In this document: in pieces, positions 1 to 8,835 of the stretch | Layout of the letters: the number at the start of each line of letters is the position of its first letter | Numbering within the stretch: the first letter of the stretch is position 1 | NCBI GenBank assembly: GCA_018712705.1 | Contig: DVGM01000056.1 | Coordinates: forward strand, 1 to 31,071 | DNA length: 31,071 nucleotides | Direction: 5' to 3' | Source: Aphodousia faecalis | GTDB lineage: Bacteria > Pseudomonadota > Gammaproteobacteria > Burkholderiales > Burkholderiaceae_F | The notes under the pieces: model-generated | What the model was told of the DNA's origin: nothing | What the model saw: only the letters and a program-made list of their open reading frames with translations | Database searches by the model: none | Position numbers and translations under genes: made by a program

Positions 1-1315
<1,315 letters not shown>

Positions 1316-1322
1316 ACTGACC

Positions 1323-1347
1323 GGAAGCCGAAATTATTCGGCTTCCA
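1323..1347 (-). terminator. recX 3' hairpin
   Basis: A perfect 10-bp inverted repeat, GGAAGCCGAA and TTCGGCTTCC, flanks a five-base loop and contains the recX stop codon. It is probably the recX/recA transcription terminator. Only GGTCA separates it from the group II intron, and no T-run follows, so the original T-run may have been displaced by the intron insertion. Confidence 0.6.
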
Positions 1348-1870
1348 CGAAATAGTCATCAAAATCATCTAATTGAATAACCCGACGGGCTACATCCATT
1401 GAAAACCCTCGCGCTAAAAGGTAGCGCATCTGTTTACCCCGTTCTTTGAAGTCCTGCGGCGCCGCACCAAAACGCTTCTGCCACAAAGCCTGCGCCCTTT
1501 CATATTCGCTTTGCCCTAAATCCTGCAGCGTCTTTTCAATAATGCCGGCTGACACGCCGTCGGCTTTTAATTCATAGGCCAAACGAGCATTACCATACCG
1601 AGCCGAACGAAGTCTCACCCTTGAACGCGCAAAACGCTCGTCAGACAAATAGCTGCGTTGCTCAAGCTCATCCAACAAAGCCTCCAGCGTTGTCTCATTC
1701 TCCGACTCTTGTAAGTAAGGCCGCAGCTTTTGTCGCAATTCCTGACGACTGTACTCACGCCTAGCTAAGTACCGAATAGCCCGAGTTTTTATGCTCGGGC
1801 TTTCGCGTTTACTTTGCTTTAGGGCAACAGTCGAATTCTCTTCATTAGATTTCAACATCAGCGTCTTCAA
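1334..1870 (-). CDS. recX: Regulatory protein RecX
   Basis: RecX binds RecA filaments and limits their activity in recombination and SOS induction. The product is 178 residues, slightly longer than most RecX proteins. It is highly charged and helical, with the typical N-terminal segment AIRYLARREYSRQELRQKL followed by LEQRSYLSDERFARS and LLARGFSMDVARRVI near the C-terminus, matching the three-helix repeats of the family. Its start overlaps the end of recA by 26 bases. A second Met (codon 5, base 1858) would shorten the overlap to 14 bases and is equally plausible. The overlap implies translational coupling, with RecX made at low level from recA readthrough. The last codons lie inside a hairpin, and a group II intron follows directly without damaging the gene. 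Confidence 0.93.
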   Translation of the reverse strand: MKTLMLKSNEENSTVALKQSKRESPSIKTRAIRYLARREYSRQELRQKLRPYLQESENETTLEALLDELEQRSYLSDERFARSRVRLRSARYGNARLAYELKADGVSAGIIEKTLQDLGQSEYERAQALWQKRFGAAPQDFKERGKQMRYLLARGFSMDVARRVIQLDDFDDYFVEAE

Positions 1871-2918
1871 CTTCAGCCTTCTTCAAGGTTTTAACGCCTT
1901 TGAGTTCACGAATCTTATCTTCGATTTCCGTCAGTACTTCAGGATTATTCTTCAAAAACTCTCTGGCATTATCGCGGCCTTGACCGATCTTATTGCCCTG
2001 ATAGCTGTACCATGCACCCGATTTTTGCATCAGATTCAAGTCCACAGCCATGTCAATGACCTCTCCTTCATGCGAAATGCCGTCACCATAAAGGATGTCA
2101 AATTGAGCCGTTTTAAAGGGAGGCGCCACCTTATTTTTAACCACTTTCACTTTTGTATCGGAACCGATGACTTCATCACCCTTTTTAATGGCACCGACAC
2201 GGCGGATATCCAAACGCACCGAGCTGTAAAACTTCAAAGCGTTACCACCGGTCGTGGTTTCCGGGTTTCCGTAACTGACACCGATTTTCATACGAATTTG
2301 GTTAATGAAAACAACCAACGTATTGGTCCGTTTAATGGATGAAGTCAGTTTTCTGAGAGCCTGACTCATCAGACGAGCCTGCAAGCCCGGCAACGCTTCG
2401 CCCATCTCCCCTTCAATTTCAGCCTGCGGCGTTAAAGCGGCCACCGAATCAATAACGACCATGTCAACCGAGCCGGAACGAACCAAAGCGTCACAAATCT
2501 CAAGCGCTTGCTCACCGGTATCTGGTTGAGAGATCAGCAACTCGGAGAGATTAACACCAAGGCGTTGTGCATATTGGATATCTAAAGCGTGTTCAGCGTC
2601 AATATAAGCACAGGTTCCACCGGTTTTTTGCATTTGAGCCACCACATGCAAAGCCAATGTGGTCTTACCTGAAGATTCCGGACCATAAATTTCGATAATA
2701 CGGCCACGGGGCAAACCGCCGACTCCCAAAGCGAGATCAAGACCGAGCGAACCGGTGGAGACCACATCAATGTCTTCGCTCATCCCTTTATCGCCCATGC
2801 GCATGATCGAACCCTTGCCAAATTGTTTTTCAATTTGAGCCAGTGCTGCACTCAGTGCCTTCTTTCGTTCTTCACCCTCTACACGCTCGACACGCGGTAA
2901 CGTTTTCTTTTCAGCCAT
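1845..2918 (-). CDS. recA: Recombinase RecA
   Basis: RecA forms ATP-dependent filaments on single-stranded DNA, performs strand exchange and triggers LexA self-cleavage. The protein has 357 residues. It shows the family hallmarks in order: KQFGKGSIMRMG near the N-terminus, Walker A GPESSGKTT (about residues 79-87), the VVIDSVAAL Walker B strand, loop L1 around EGEMGEALPGLQARLMSQAL, FINQIRMKIGV, loop L2 with GNPETTTGGNALKFYSSVR, and an acidic C-terminal tail. AGGAAAG lies shortly before the ATG on the minus strand. The gene is followed by the overlapping recX. No clear LexA box could be found upstream, only a CTGTA half-site, so SOS control cannot be shown from this sequence. Confidence 0.98.
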   Translation of the reverse strand: MAEKKTLPRVERVEGEERKKALSAALAQIEKQFGKGSIMRMGDKGMSEDIDVVSTGSLGLDLALGVGGLPRGRIIEIYGPESSGKTTLALHVVAQMQKTGGTCAYIDAEHALDIQYAQRLGVNLSELLISQPDTGEQALEICDALVRSGSVDMVVIDSVAALTPQAEIEGEMGEALPGLQARLMSQALRKLTSSIKRTNTLVVFINQIRMKIGVSYGNPETTTGGNALKFYSSVRLDIRRVGAIKKGDEVIGSDTKVKVVKNKVAPPFKTAQFDILYGDGISHEGEVIDMAVDLNLMQKSGAWYSYQGNKIGQGRDNAREFLKNNPEVLTEIEDKIRELKGVKTLKKAEVEDADVEI

Positions 2919-2981
2919 TTTCTTTCCTTAAACGGTTATCGTGCACCCTAGCTCATCGAACTGACACCTATTTAATATATT

Positions 2982-3010
2982 TTTACAGGAATATTTAAAA
3001 AATATATCAA
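2982..3010 (-). promoter_or_regulatory. Candidate recA promoter
   Basis: On the minus strand TTGATA (3010-3005) is followed after 17 bases by TGTAAA (2987-2982). The second box overlaps CTGTAAAAATATATTA, which has a LexA-like left half (CTGT) but no ACAG right half. This is a weak call made by eye in very AT-rich DNA. Confidence 0.25.
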
Positions 3011-3073
3011 TCGGAGTCTTTGTCTTTAAATTCGGGCAACTTGTTTTATGTACAAGACGAATTATTCACAATA

Positions 3074-3150
3074 AAAGATCATTTGTCGAGACTTTAATTA
3101 GTTATTTTTATTATCGTTTACCCTAATATTTGTATCAAATAATGATCTTT
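3074..3150. repeat. Imperfect inverted repeat upstream of recA/tRNA-Lys
   Basis: AAAGATCATTTG (3074-3085) pairs with CAAATAATGATCTTT (3136-3150) apart from three extra bases, around a 50-base AT-rich centre. It lies between the divergent promoters, and no function can be assigned. Confidence 0.4.
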
Positions 3151-3198
3151 ATCAAATGAAGTAAAACCACCAGCAAAATGCCATCCCCAAAAAATTAT

Positions 3199-3227
3199 TT
3201 GACAAAAGCTTTTAAATGCGGCATCAT
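3199..3227 (+). promoter_or_regulatory. Candidate promoter of the tRNA-Lys cluster
   Basis: A perfect -35 box TTGACA (3199-3204) is followed after 17 bases by CATCAT (3222-3227), which matches four of six -10 positions. Transcription would begin about 50 bases before the first tRNA. A strong -35 is typical for stable RNA operons. Confidence 0.5.
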
Positions 3228-3282
3228 TTCGCACTCGGTTGGACACGTTACCAGTGGGCTTGTCCCGCTCGTTAAAGCAAAC

Positions 3283-3358
3283 GGGTCGTTAGCTCAGTCG
3301 GTAGAGCAGCGGACTTTTAATCCGTTGGTCGAGAGTTCGAGTCTCTCACGACCCACCA
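3283..3358 (+). tRNA. tRNA-Lys (anticodon TTT)
   Basis: The gene spans 76 bases including an encoded CCA end. The acceptor stem GGGTCGT pairs with ACGACCC. The D-arm reads AGCTCAGTCGGTAGAGC, the anticodon loop CTTTTAA gives TTT, and the T-loop has GTTCGAGTC. It is first of three lysine tRNAs in what looks like one transcription unit. Confidence 0.97.
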
Positions 3359-3381
3359 CCATCCGAAAATGTTGAAGGTTT

Positions 3382-3457
3382 GGGAGCGTAGCTCAGTTGG
3401 TAGAGCAGCGGACTCTTAATCCGTCGGTCCAGAGTTCGAGTCTCTGCGCTCCCACCA
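3382..3457 (+). tRNA. tRNA-Lys (anticodon CTT), copy 1
   Basis: The acceptor stem GGGAGCG pairs with CGCTCCC and is followed by discriminator A and an encoded CCA. The anticodon loop CTCTTAA gives CTT. It lies 23 bases after the first tRNA-Lys and is identical over all 76 bases to the next copy. Confidence 0.97.
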
Positions 3458-3484
3458 AACCTCCACGAAACCTTGATTGGCATT

Positions 3485-3560
3485 GGGAGCGTAGCTCAGT
3501 TGGTAGAGCAGCGGACTCTTAATCCGTCGGTCCAGAGTTCGAGTCTCTGCGCTCCCACCA
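3485..3560 (+). tRNA. tRNA-Lys (anticodon CTT), copy 2
   Basis: This is an exact duplicate of the preceding tRNA-Lys(CTT), 27 bases downstream, with encoded CCA. The spacers between the copies differ, so only the tRNA itself is conserved. No clear terminator hairpin follows, only T-rich sequence to about 3660. Confidence 0.97.
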
Positions 3561-3734
3561 TCGCCATCTTCTCCCCCACACCTTTTCAGCTCTCATTATT
3601 ACTTGTTTGTTTTCTCATTTTTCTTCGTAACAACTTGAAAATTTCCGTCCAATTTCGCTCTTTTCTCTCCAAAAAACAACACTTAACGCTACAATAAATT
3701 CCTTGTTAAGTCTGTAGATACTGCCTTTTCAGAA

Positions 3735-4235
3735 ATGTTGTTTTTACCTACTCCTGAAGATACTGATCGACTGGGTTTATTGCTTGCTCAAAGCCTATTG
3801 GCTAACCGTCAAGCGATTACTCAATTAGGCCTCAATATTCGTCTAGAAGGTGATCTCGGCGCAGGTAAAACCAGTCTGACGCGTGCCACATTACGCGCCT
3901 TAGGCGTGAGCGGCCGAATCAAAAGTCCAACTTTCACATTGCTCGAAACTTACCCGATTGATTCGGAAATTGAAGTTTTCCACTTTGACTTTTATCGATT
4001 TGAAAGTCCTGAAGAATTTTTGGACGCAGGATTTCGCGAAAACTTTGCTCCCGGCCATATCACTTTTTGTGAGTGGAGCGAAAAAGCAGGAAACTGCTTG
4101 CCTAACGCCGATTTAACGATCAGCTTAAAACCTCACGACGAAGGTAGGCAGGCCTTTTTGACAGCCTCTACAGAATTAGGATTAAACGTACTGAAAGCAA
4201 TAAACGAAGCATGGACATCTCACGCAGAACACTGA
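3735..4235 (+). CDS. tsaE: tRNA threonylcarbamoyladenosine biosynthesis ATPase TsaE
   Basis: TsaE is the small P-loop ATPase that works with TsaB and TsaD to place the threonylcarbamoyl group on A37 of tRNAs reading ANN codons. The product has 166 residues with Walker A GDLGAGKTS (residues 39-47), the switch motif SPTFTL (64-69), the HFDFYR strand (83-88) and the EWSEKA motif (113-118), all diagnostic of the family. A -10-like GCTACAAT lies at 3688-3695, about 40 bases before the start. Its 3' end overlaps the amidase gene by 25 bases, and a tsaE-amiC pair is common in Betaproteobacteria. The threonylcarbamoyl-AMP synthase of the same pathway is encoded at 10004-10984. Confidence 0.95.
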   Translation: MLFLPTPEDTDRLGLLLAQSLLANRQAITQLGLNIRLEGDLGAGKTSLTRATLRALGVSGRIKSPTFTLLETYPIDSEIEVFHFDFYRFESPEEFLDAGFRENFAPGHITFCEWSEKAGNCLPNADLTISLKPHDEGRQAFLTASTELGLNVLKAINEAWTSHAEH

Positions 4236-5605
4236 TCGGTACCACAACGGGTACACTGGCGCTCACCTTACTTCCCGTGCGGGTTGCTCATGCCGCACAG
4301 ATGGTTGATGTCCGCATGTGGCCGGCAGAGGAATACACGCGTGTCACGCTTGAACACGATGAACCGATTAAATTCAAGTATTTTCTTGTCCGCTCCCCCA
4401 TGCCCTACCGCCTGGTGGTAGACATTGAAGGGTTAAAACTCACTGCGAAACTTCAGAAAATGATCTCCGACGTTTCGCCTAAAGATCCCTATATTCAAGC
4501 GGTTCGAATCGGCCAATTTACACCGACTGTTGTCCGCCTGGTGATGGATCTCAAAAGCGAGGTCAGACCTGAAGTTTTCTCTTTAACGCCCGTTGCCAAT
4601 TACAAATATCGCTTAATTTTCGATATTTACCCGGTTCAGTCGGAGGATCCGATTGCTGGTGTTATTGCCGGTCTTAACAATAAAGGCCAACAAAAAGATC
4701 CTTTGGGTGATTTAATCGCTCAAAATCGTCAGTCAGCTAAACAAAACGAGAGCTCAAAAGAAACAAAAACAGAGCCTCAGAAGCCTGCTCAAACGGCTAA
4801 AAACACAAACGCCGAAAAAAATAAAGCCCAAGCTTCAACTTCAAAATCGAAAACTGCGGCTGAAACTAAAAAACAAACTCAGCCCAAAGCGGTTGCCCCA
4901 AAAAAGAGGGATATCGTCATTGTGGTTGACGCCGGACACGGTGGCGAAGACCCTGGCGCAGTCGGCAAGCGTAAAACGTATGAAAAGCACATTACGCTTT
5001 CCATTGCAAAACGACTGGAGCGCCTGATCAAACGAGAAAAGGGAATGAAGGTCGTGATGACACGCTCATCCGATCACTTTGTGAGTTTAAGTCAGCGAGT
5101 GATGATTGCTCAAAAAGCTAAAGCACACCTTTTTGTCAGTATTCATGCTGATGCTTGGACAAAGCCATCGGCCAAAGGATCTTCCGTTTATGCATTGGCC
5201 GAACGGGGTGCGACAAGTTCTGCAGCACGATGGTTGGCTAAAAATCAAAACGATGCTGACTTAATCGGCGGAGCCAACTTTAAAGAGGTTGACAGACGTC
5301 TGCAGTCCGTTCTCGTTGATATGACGACTTCATGGAAAATCAACTACAGTCTTGAACTCGGTCATAGTGTTTTGCAGTATCTCGGCCGCGTCAACACATT
5401 GCATCGCAGACAGGTCGAACAGGCTGGTTTTTTGGTCTTAAAAGCACCCGGCATCCCTTCCATTCTTGTGGAAACAGCTTTCATTAGCAATCCTCAAGAA
5501 GAGCGCAAGCTAAAAACAGCAGCCTATCAGCAAAAAGTCGCCGATGCTATCCTGAAAGGAATTAAAGCCCAGGTAAAGAAAAATGACTCCATCATGCAAA
5601 GTTAG
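4211..5605 (+). CDS. amiC: N-acetylmuramoyl-L-alanine amidase (AmiC type, Tat-exported)
   Basis: This periplasmic zinc amidase cleaves the amide bond between MurNAc and L-Ala during cell separation. The 464-residue protein begins with a twin-arginine signal (SRRTLIG, residues 4-10, then a hydrophobic stretch ending AHA at about 28), so it should leave the cell folded through the Tat system, as E. coli AmiC does. An AMIN targeting domain covers about 30-140. A Lys/Gln/Thr-rich linker follows (about 170-232), then the Amidase_3 domain (about 234-455). Predicted zinc ligands are H243 (in DAGHGG), E258 and H312 (in SIHADA), with catalytic E422 in LVETAFISN. It starts inside the end of tsaE, so the two are probably co-translated. 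Confidence 0.94.
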   Translation: MDISRRTLIGTTTGTLALTLLPVRVAHAAQMVDVRMWPAEEYTRVTLEHDEPIKFKYFLVRSPMPYRLVVDIEGLKLTAKLQKMISDVSPKDPYIQAVRIGQFTPTVVRLVMDLKSEVRPEVFSLTPVANYKYRLIFDIYPVQSEDPIAGVIAGLNNKGQQKDPLGDLIAQNRQSAKQNESSKETKTEPQKPAQTAKNTNAEKNKAQASTSKSKTAAETKKQTQPKAVAPKKRDIVIVVDAGHGGEDPGAVGKRKTYEKHITLSIAKRLERLIKREKGMKVVMTRSSDHFVSLSQRVMIAQKAKAHLFVSIHADAWTKPSAKGSSVYALAERGATSSAARWLAKNQNDADLIGGANFKEVDRRLQSVLVDMTTSWKINYSLELGHSVLQYLGRVNTLHRRQVEQAGFLVLKAPGIPSILVETAFISNPQEERKLKTAAYQQKVADAILKGIKAQVKKNDSIMQS

Positions 5606-5639
5606 AAAAGCATTTTGAAAACTTTTGCAACGCATCTTT

Positions 5640-5669
5640 TCGACGACTTTGACGCTTTACGGCTAAAAT
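5640..5669 (+). promoter_or_regulatory. Candidate fba promoter
   Basis: TCGACG (5640-5645) and TAAAAT (5664-5669, within GGCTAAAATAG) are spaced by 18 bases, about 40 bases before the fba start. Similar GC-TAnAAT boxes appear before tsaE, purC and pepN in this window, which supports the -10 call more than the -35. Confidence 0.35.
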
Positions 5670-5709
5670 AGTCAAATCGTATTGTTTTTTATTCAAGGAC
5701 ATCGCAATC

Positions 5710-6774
5710 ATGGCTATCGTCTCTTTACGTCAATTACTGGATCATGCCGCAGAAAATGGTTATGGCGTTCCGGCATTCAACGTGAATAATATGGAACAGG
5801 TTCAGGCCATTATGTCTGCAGCCAGCGAAGTAGGAGCCCCGGTTATCATGCAAGCTTCTGCTGGTGCACGCCGCTATACCGGTGAGCTTTTCTTGAAAAA
5901 CTTGATTCAGGCTGCTGTTGAAACCTACCCTGATGTCCCTGTCTGTATGCACCAAGATCACGGTCAAAACCCGGCCGTTTGCCAAGGCGCCATCCGTATG
6001 GGGTTCTCTTCAGTCATGATGGACGGTTCTCTTCAAGCTGACGGTAAGACTATTGCCAGCTATGACTACAATGTCAACGTTACTCGCCAAGTGGTCGATA
6101 TGGCTCACTGCATCGGTGTCAGCGTCGAAGGTGAATTGGGATGTCTTGGCTCCCTCGAAACCATGAAGGGAGACAAAGAAGACGGTCACGGAACCGATGC
6201 TAAGATGACCCGTGAGCAGCTTTTGACCGATCCGGATCAAGCGGCCGACTTTGTTGAAAAGACTCAGCTTGACGCACTGGCAATTGCCATCGGTACCAGC
6301 CATGGTGCCTACAAATTCAGTCGTAAACCGACCGGTGATATTCTGTCTATTGAGCGCGTGAAAGAAATCCACCGTCGTTTACCGAACACCCATTTGGTTA
6401 TGCACGGTTCTTCTTCCGTCCCACAAGAATATTTAGCTGAAATCCGAGAATTTGGCGGACAAATGCGAGAAACGTATGGCGTGCCGGTTGAAGAAATTCA
6501 AGAAGCCATCAAGCACGGTGTCCGCAAGGTTAACATCGACACCGACATTCGTTTGGCCATGACGGCGGCTGTTCGTCGCTTCTTGGTTGAAAATCCGACG
6601 AAGTTCGATCCGCGTGAATATTTAAAGGCAGCCCGTAAGGCAGCTTATGAATTGTGCAAACAACGTTATTTGGACTTCGGCTGTGAAGGCCAAGGTGCCA
6701 AAATCAAACCGATCGATCTCTTTACGATGGCTAAACGTTATTCCAACGGTGAATTAAAACAAAACGTCATCTAA
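5710..6774 (+). CDS. fba: Fructose-bisphosphate aldolase, class II
   Basis: This zinc aldolase interconverts fructose 1,6-bisphosphate with glyceraldehyde 3-phosphate and dihydroxyacetone phosphate. The protein has 354 residues, usual for the longer Calvin-type class II enzymes of Proteobacteria. Recognisable blocks are YGVPAFNVNNMEQ at the N-terminus, the catalytic and metal motif HQDHG (residues 81-85, Asp83 and His84), the SVEGELG block, the AIGTSHGAYK phosphate-binding loop, LVMHGSSSVP and KVNIDTDIRLA. AAGGAC lies nine bases before the ATG. With fbp in the same window the enzyme most likely serves gluconeogenesis. A strong hairpin follows the stop codon. Confidence 0.97.
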   Translation: MAIVSLRQLLDHAAENGYGVPAFNVNNMEQVQAIMSAASEVGAPVIMQASAGARRYTGELFLKNLIQAAVETYPDVPVCMHQDHGQNPAVCQGAIRMGFSSVMMDGSLQADGKTIASYDYNVNVTRQVVDMAHCIGVSVEGELGCLGSLETMKGDKEDGHGTDAKMTREQLLTDPDQAADFVEKTQLDALAIAIGTSHGAYKFSRKPTGDILSIERVKEIHRRLPNTHLVMHGSSSVPQEYLAEIREFGGQMRETYGVPVEEIQEAIKHGVRKVNIDTDIRLAMTAAVRRFLVENPTKFDPREYLKAARKAAYELCKQRYLDFGCEGQGAKIKPIDLFTMAKRYSNGELKQNVI

Positions 6775-6794
6775 TCAAACGGTTCCTTATCACA

Positions 6795-6820
6795 GAGGGG
6801 AGCAAGCTCCCCTCTTAGCT
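6795..6820 (+). terminator. Hairpin between fba and dgkA
   Basis: GAGGGGAGC (6795-6803) and GCTCCCCTC (6806-6814) form a perfect nine-pair stem with a two-base AA gap (the loop would need to open one or two pairs), followed by TTAGCTTTCT. It probably terminates most fba transcripts and reduces expression of dgkA, which starts 15 bases later. Confidence 0.65.
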
Positions 6821-6829
6821 TTCTAAAAA

Positions 6830-7219
6830 ATGCCTGATGCAAAAGACCTCAAAGGTAAAACTGGACTAAAAAGACTAGCTAACGCGTTCCTTTATTCCAA
6901 AGATGGATTCGCGGCCGCTTATCGTTCTGAAGAAGCTTTTCGCCAAGAATTCTGGCTATTAGTGGTGGGCGCCGTCATTGCTATTTTGCTGCCTGTCAGC
7001 CTTATGCAAACCGTTGCGCTGATTGCCGTCTTACTATTCCTGCTCATTGTTGAAATTCTTAATTCTGCTATTGAAGCTGCAATCGACCGCATAGGAGCTG
7101 AGATTCACCCTCTATCCAAACGCGCTAAAGACATGGGAAGCTGCGCTGTTCTTATGGCTTGTGCCATGGCTGCCTTAGTATGGATAAGCATTTTGGCTGA
7201 TTGTATTTTTAACCGATAG
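6830..7219 (+). CDS. dgkA: Diacylglycerol kinase
   Basis: This small inner-membrane kinase phosphorylates diacylglycerol to phosphatidic acid, recycling lipid released during envelope glycan synthesis. The 129-residue protein has three predicted membrane segments (about 42-58, 60-80 and 104-125). It has the family signature EILNSAIEAAIDRIG (residues 75-89), with E75 as the expected catalytic base and E82/D86 for Mg-ATP binding, plus FRQE (37-40) and KRAKDMGS (98-104). A hairpin ends just before the gene, so it may be expressed by readthrough from fba. No good Shine-Dalgarno is visible. Confidence 0.93.
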   Translation: MPDAKDLKGKTGLKRLANAFLYSKDGFAAAYRSEEAFRQEFWLLVVGAVIAILLPVSLMQTVALIAVLLFLLIVEILNSAIEAAIDRIGAEIHPLSKRAKDMGSCAVLMACAMAALVWISILADCIFNR

Positions 7220-7357
7220 CCCATCTGTCAACAATTGTTTTTCAGCAAGACAATTGGAGATAGAAAATTCTCGCACTGCGTACAAAAACCGCTAGAATGT
7301 ATCCGTTAAAACGTTGGCAATGGGCCAACCCAATTTTCACAACGGAATCAAACGATC

Positions 7358-8245
7358 ATGCCCATTCTTGATACTTCTTTGCACTCCTTAAAGCGCATCT
7401 ATCGCGGCAAAGTTCGCGACAGCTATGAGCTCGATGATGACAAGCTCTTGATTATTGCCACGGACCGTATCTCTGCGTTTGACGTCATTCTCGACGATCC
7501 CATTCCCTACAAAGGCATGGTGTTGCAGGCACTGACGGATTTTTGGTTTGAGAAACTCAAAGGCATCGTTCCGAATCATCTCACGGGTATTGATCCCACG
7601 ACGGTCGTTGCCGAAGATGAAGTCGATCAAGTGAAGGGACGCTCAGTGGTCGCCATGAAACTGAAACCGATTCCGATTGAATGCGTGGTTCGCGGTTATA
7701 TCGCCGGCGGCGGCTGGAAAGATTACCAGGCAACGGGCAAAGTCTGCGGAGTTGAATTGCCCGCCGGTCTCAAACAAGCCCAAAAACTGCCGCAACCGAT
7801 TTTCACACCGGCTGCCAAGATGGAAGTTGGCACCCACGATGAAAATATTTCTTTTGAACAGGCAGTGCAATTAGTCGGTGAAGATGTCGCTCGACAAATC
7901 CGCGACTACTCTATCGAGCTTTACACACGTGCCGCAGAATATGCACTGACAAAGGGCATTATCATCGCTGACACCAAATTTGAATTTGGTCTGGACAAAG
8001 ACGGAGTTGTTCGCCTGATGGACGAAGTGTTGACGCCTGACTCATCACGCTTCTGGCCTGCTGATCAGTATAACGAAGGCATTTCTCCGCCTTCATTTGA
8101 TAAACAGTTTGTCCGTGATTGGCTCGAAACTCAGCCTTGGAACAAAACAGCCCCCGCCCCTCGCGCTCCTCAAGAAATTCTGGAAAAAACGTCCCAGAAG
8201 TACCGCGAAGCGTTGCGCCGCTTGGCTGGCCGTGATGTGGCTTAA
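7358..8245 (+). CDS. purC: Phosphoribosylaminoimidazole-succinocarboxamide synthase (SAICAR synthase)
   Basis: PurC joins CAIR and aspartate using ATP in de novo purine synthesis. The 295-residue protein shows RGKVRDSYEL at the ATP-binding N-terminus, ATDRISAFDVILDDPIP, the signature PIECVVRGYIAGGGWKDY, FTPAAKMEVGTHDENISF, ADTKFEFG and LMDEVLTPDSSRFWP. This is the longer PurC form of many Betaproteobacteria and yeast-like enzymes. A -10-like TAGAAT lies at 7293-7298, and a short inverted repeat, TTGGC/GCCAA, lies at 7314-7328 upstream. No recognisable PurR operator was seen. purE and purK follow on the same strand. Confidence 0.97.
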   Translation: MPILDTSLHSLKRIYRGKVRDSYELDDDKLLIIATDRISAFDVILDDPIPYKGMVLQALTDFWFEKLKGIVPNHLTGIDPTTVVAEDEVDQVKGRSVVAMKLKPIPIECVVRGYIAGGGWKDYQATGKVCGVELPAGLKQAQKLPQPIFTPAAKMEVGTHDENISFEQAVQLVGEDVARQIRDYSIELYTRAAEYALTKGIIIADTKFEFGLDKDGVVRLMDEVLTPDSSRFWPADQYNEGISPPSFDKQFVRDWLETQPWNKTAPAPRAPQEILEKTSQKYREALRRLAGRDVA

Positions 8246-8268
8246 TGTGATATTGAGTTAAACCCTAT

Positions 8269-8310
8269 GGCGCGGAATAGCTTTATCGCTCCGCGCCCTT
8301 CTTGTTTTTA
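8269..8310 (+). terminator. Hairpin between purC and purE
   Basis: GGCGCGGA (8269-8276) pairs perfectly with TCCGCGCC (8290-8297) around a 13-base loop, followed by CTTCTTGTTTTTA. The interrupted T-run suggests partial termination or an mRNA-stabilising stem within the pur cluster. Confidence 0.5.
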
Positions 8311-8323
8311 AGGTTAAAAAATT

Positions 8324-8818
8324 ATGCAAAATTCTCCTCTTGTCGGTGTTGTCATGGGGTCAAATTCTGACTGGGACATCATGAAAAATGCCTGCGACAT
8401 TCTCAAAGAATTTGGTGTTCCTTTCGAAGCACAAGTGGTTTCAGCTCACCGTATGCCCGATGAAATGTTTCGCTATGCCGAGACCGCTCAAGAGCGCGGA
8501 TTAAAAGTGATTATCGCCGGTGCCGGCGGTGCCGCTCATCTGCCCGGCATGCTAGCCGCTAAAACCGTTGTCCCGGTCTTGGGTGTTCCAATTCCTTCGC
8601 GTTATCTAAGAGGCGAGGATTCATTGCTTTCCATTGTTCAAATGCCCAAAGGTGTACCTGTGGCTACATTTGCCATCGGTGAAGCTGGTGCCGGCAATGC
8701 CGCCCTTTTTGCAATTGAAATGTTAGCCGCTGCCGGATGCGAGGAAATGAAAGATAAAATCTCGGCTTTCCGACGTGCACAAAATGAAAAAGCACGAAAT
8801 ATGGTTTTACCTCTCTAA
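8324..8818 (+). CDS. purE: N5-carboxyaminoimidazole ribonucleotide mutase
   Basis: PurE converts N5-CAIR made by PurK into CAIR. The 164-residue product is a class I PurE with VGVVMGSNSDWDIM at the N-terminus, the catalytic SAHRMP motif (about residues 41-46), and the AGAGGAAHLPGM loop (about 66-77). The motif GAGNAALFAIEMLA follows near the C-terminus. AAGG lies 11 bases before the ATG. It sits between purC and purK, with purK starting 17 bases downstream, so PurE and PurK are probably co-expressed. Confidence 0.97.
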   Translation: MQNSPLVGVVMGSNSDWDIMKNACDILKEFGVPFEAQVVSAHRMPDEMFRYAETAQERGLKVIIAGAGGAAHLPGMLAAKTVVPVLGVPIPSRYLRGEDSLLSIVQMPKGVPVATFAIGEAGAGNAALFAIEMLAAAGCEEMKDKISAFRRAQNEKARNMVLPL

Positions 8819-8835
8819 AGAATGCGAATCGAGTT

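Larger units (their letters stand above)
2919..3282. other. AT-rich intergenic region between recA and the tRNA-Lys cluster
   Basis: This stretch of about 360 bases has no convincing gene. It holds the divergent promoters for recA (minus) and the tRNA-Lys cluster (plus), and an imperfect inverted repeat at 3074-3150. An open frame starting at 3178 runs through the first tRNA and is not credible as a protein. Confidence 0.7.

Noticed and set aside
2973..2988. LexA operator in the recA promoter
   Set aside because: The minus strand has CTGT on one side but TTA instead of ACAG on the other, so it is only a half-site in AT-rich DNA.
3178..3697. Two small proteins spanning the tRNA-Lys genes
   Set aside because: The frames are translations of tRNA sequence (for example AQLVEQRT) with no independent support.
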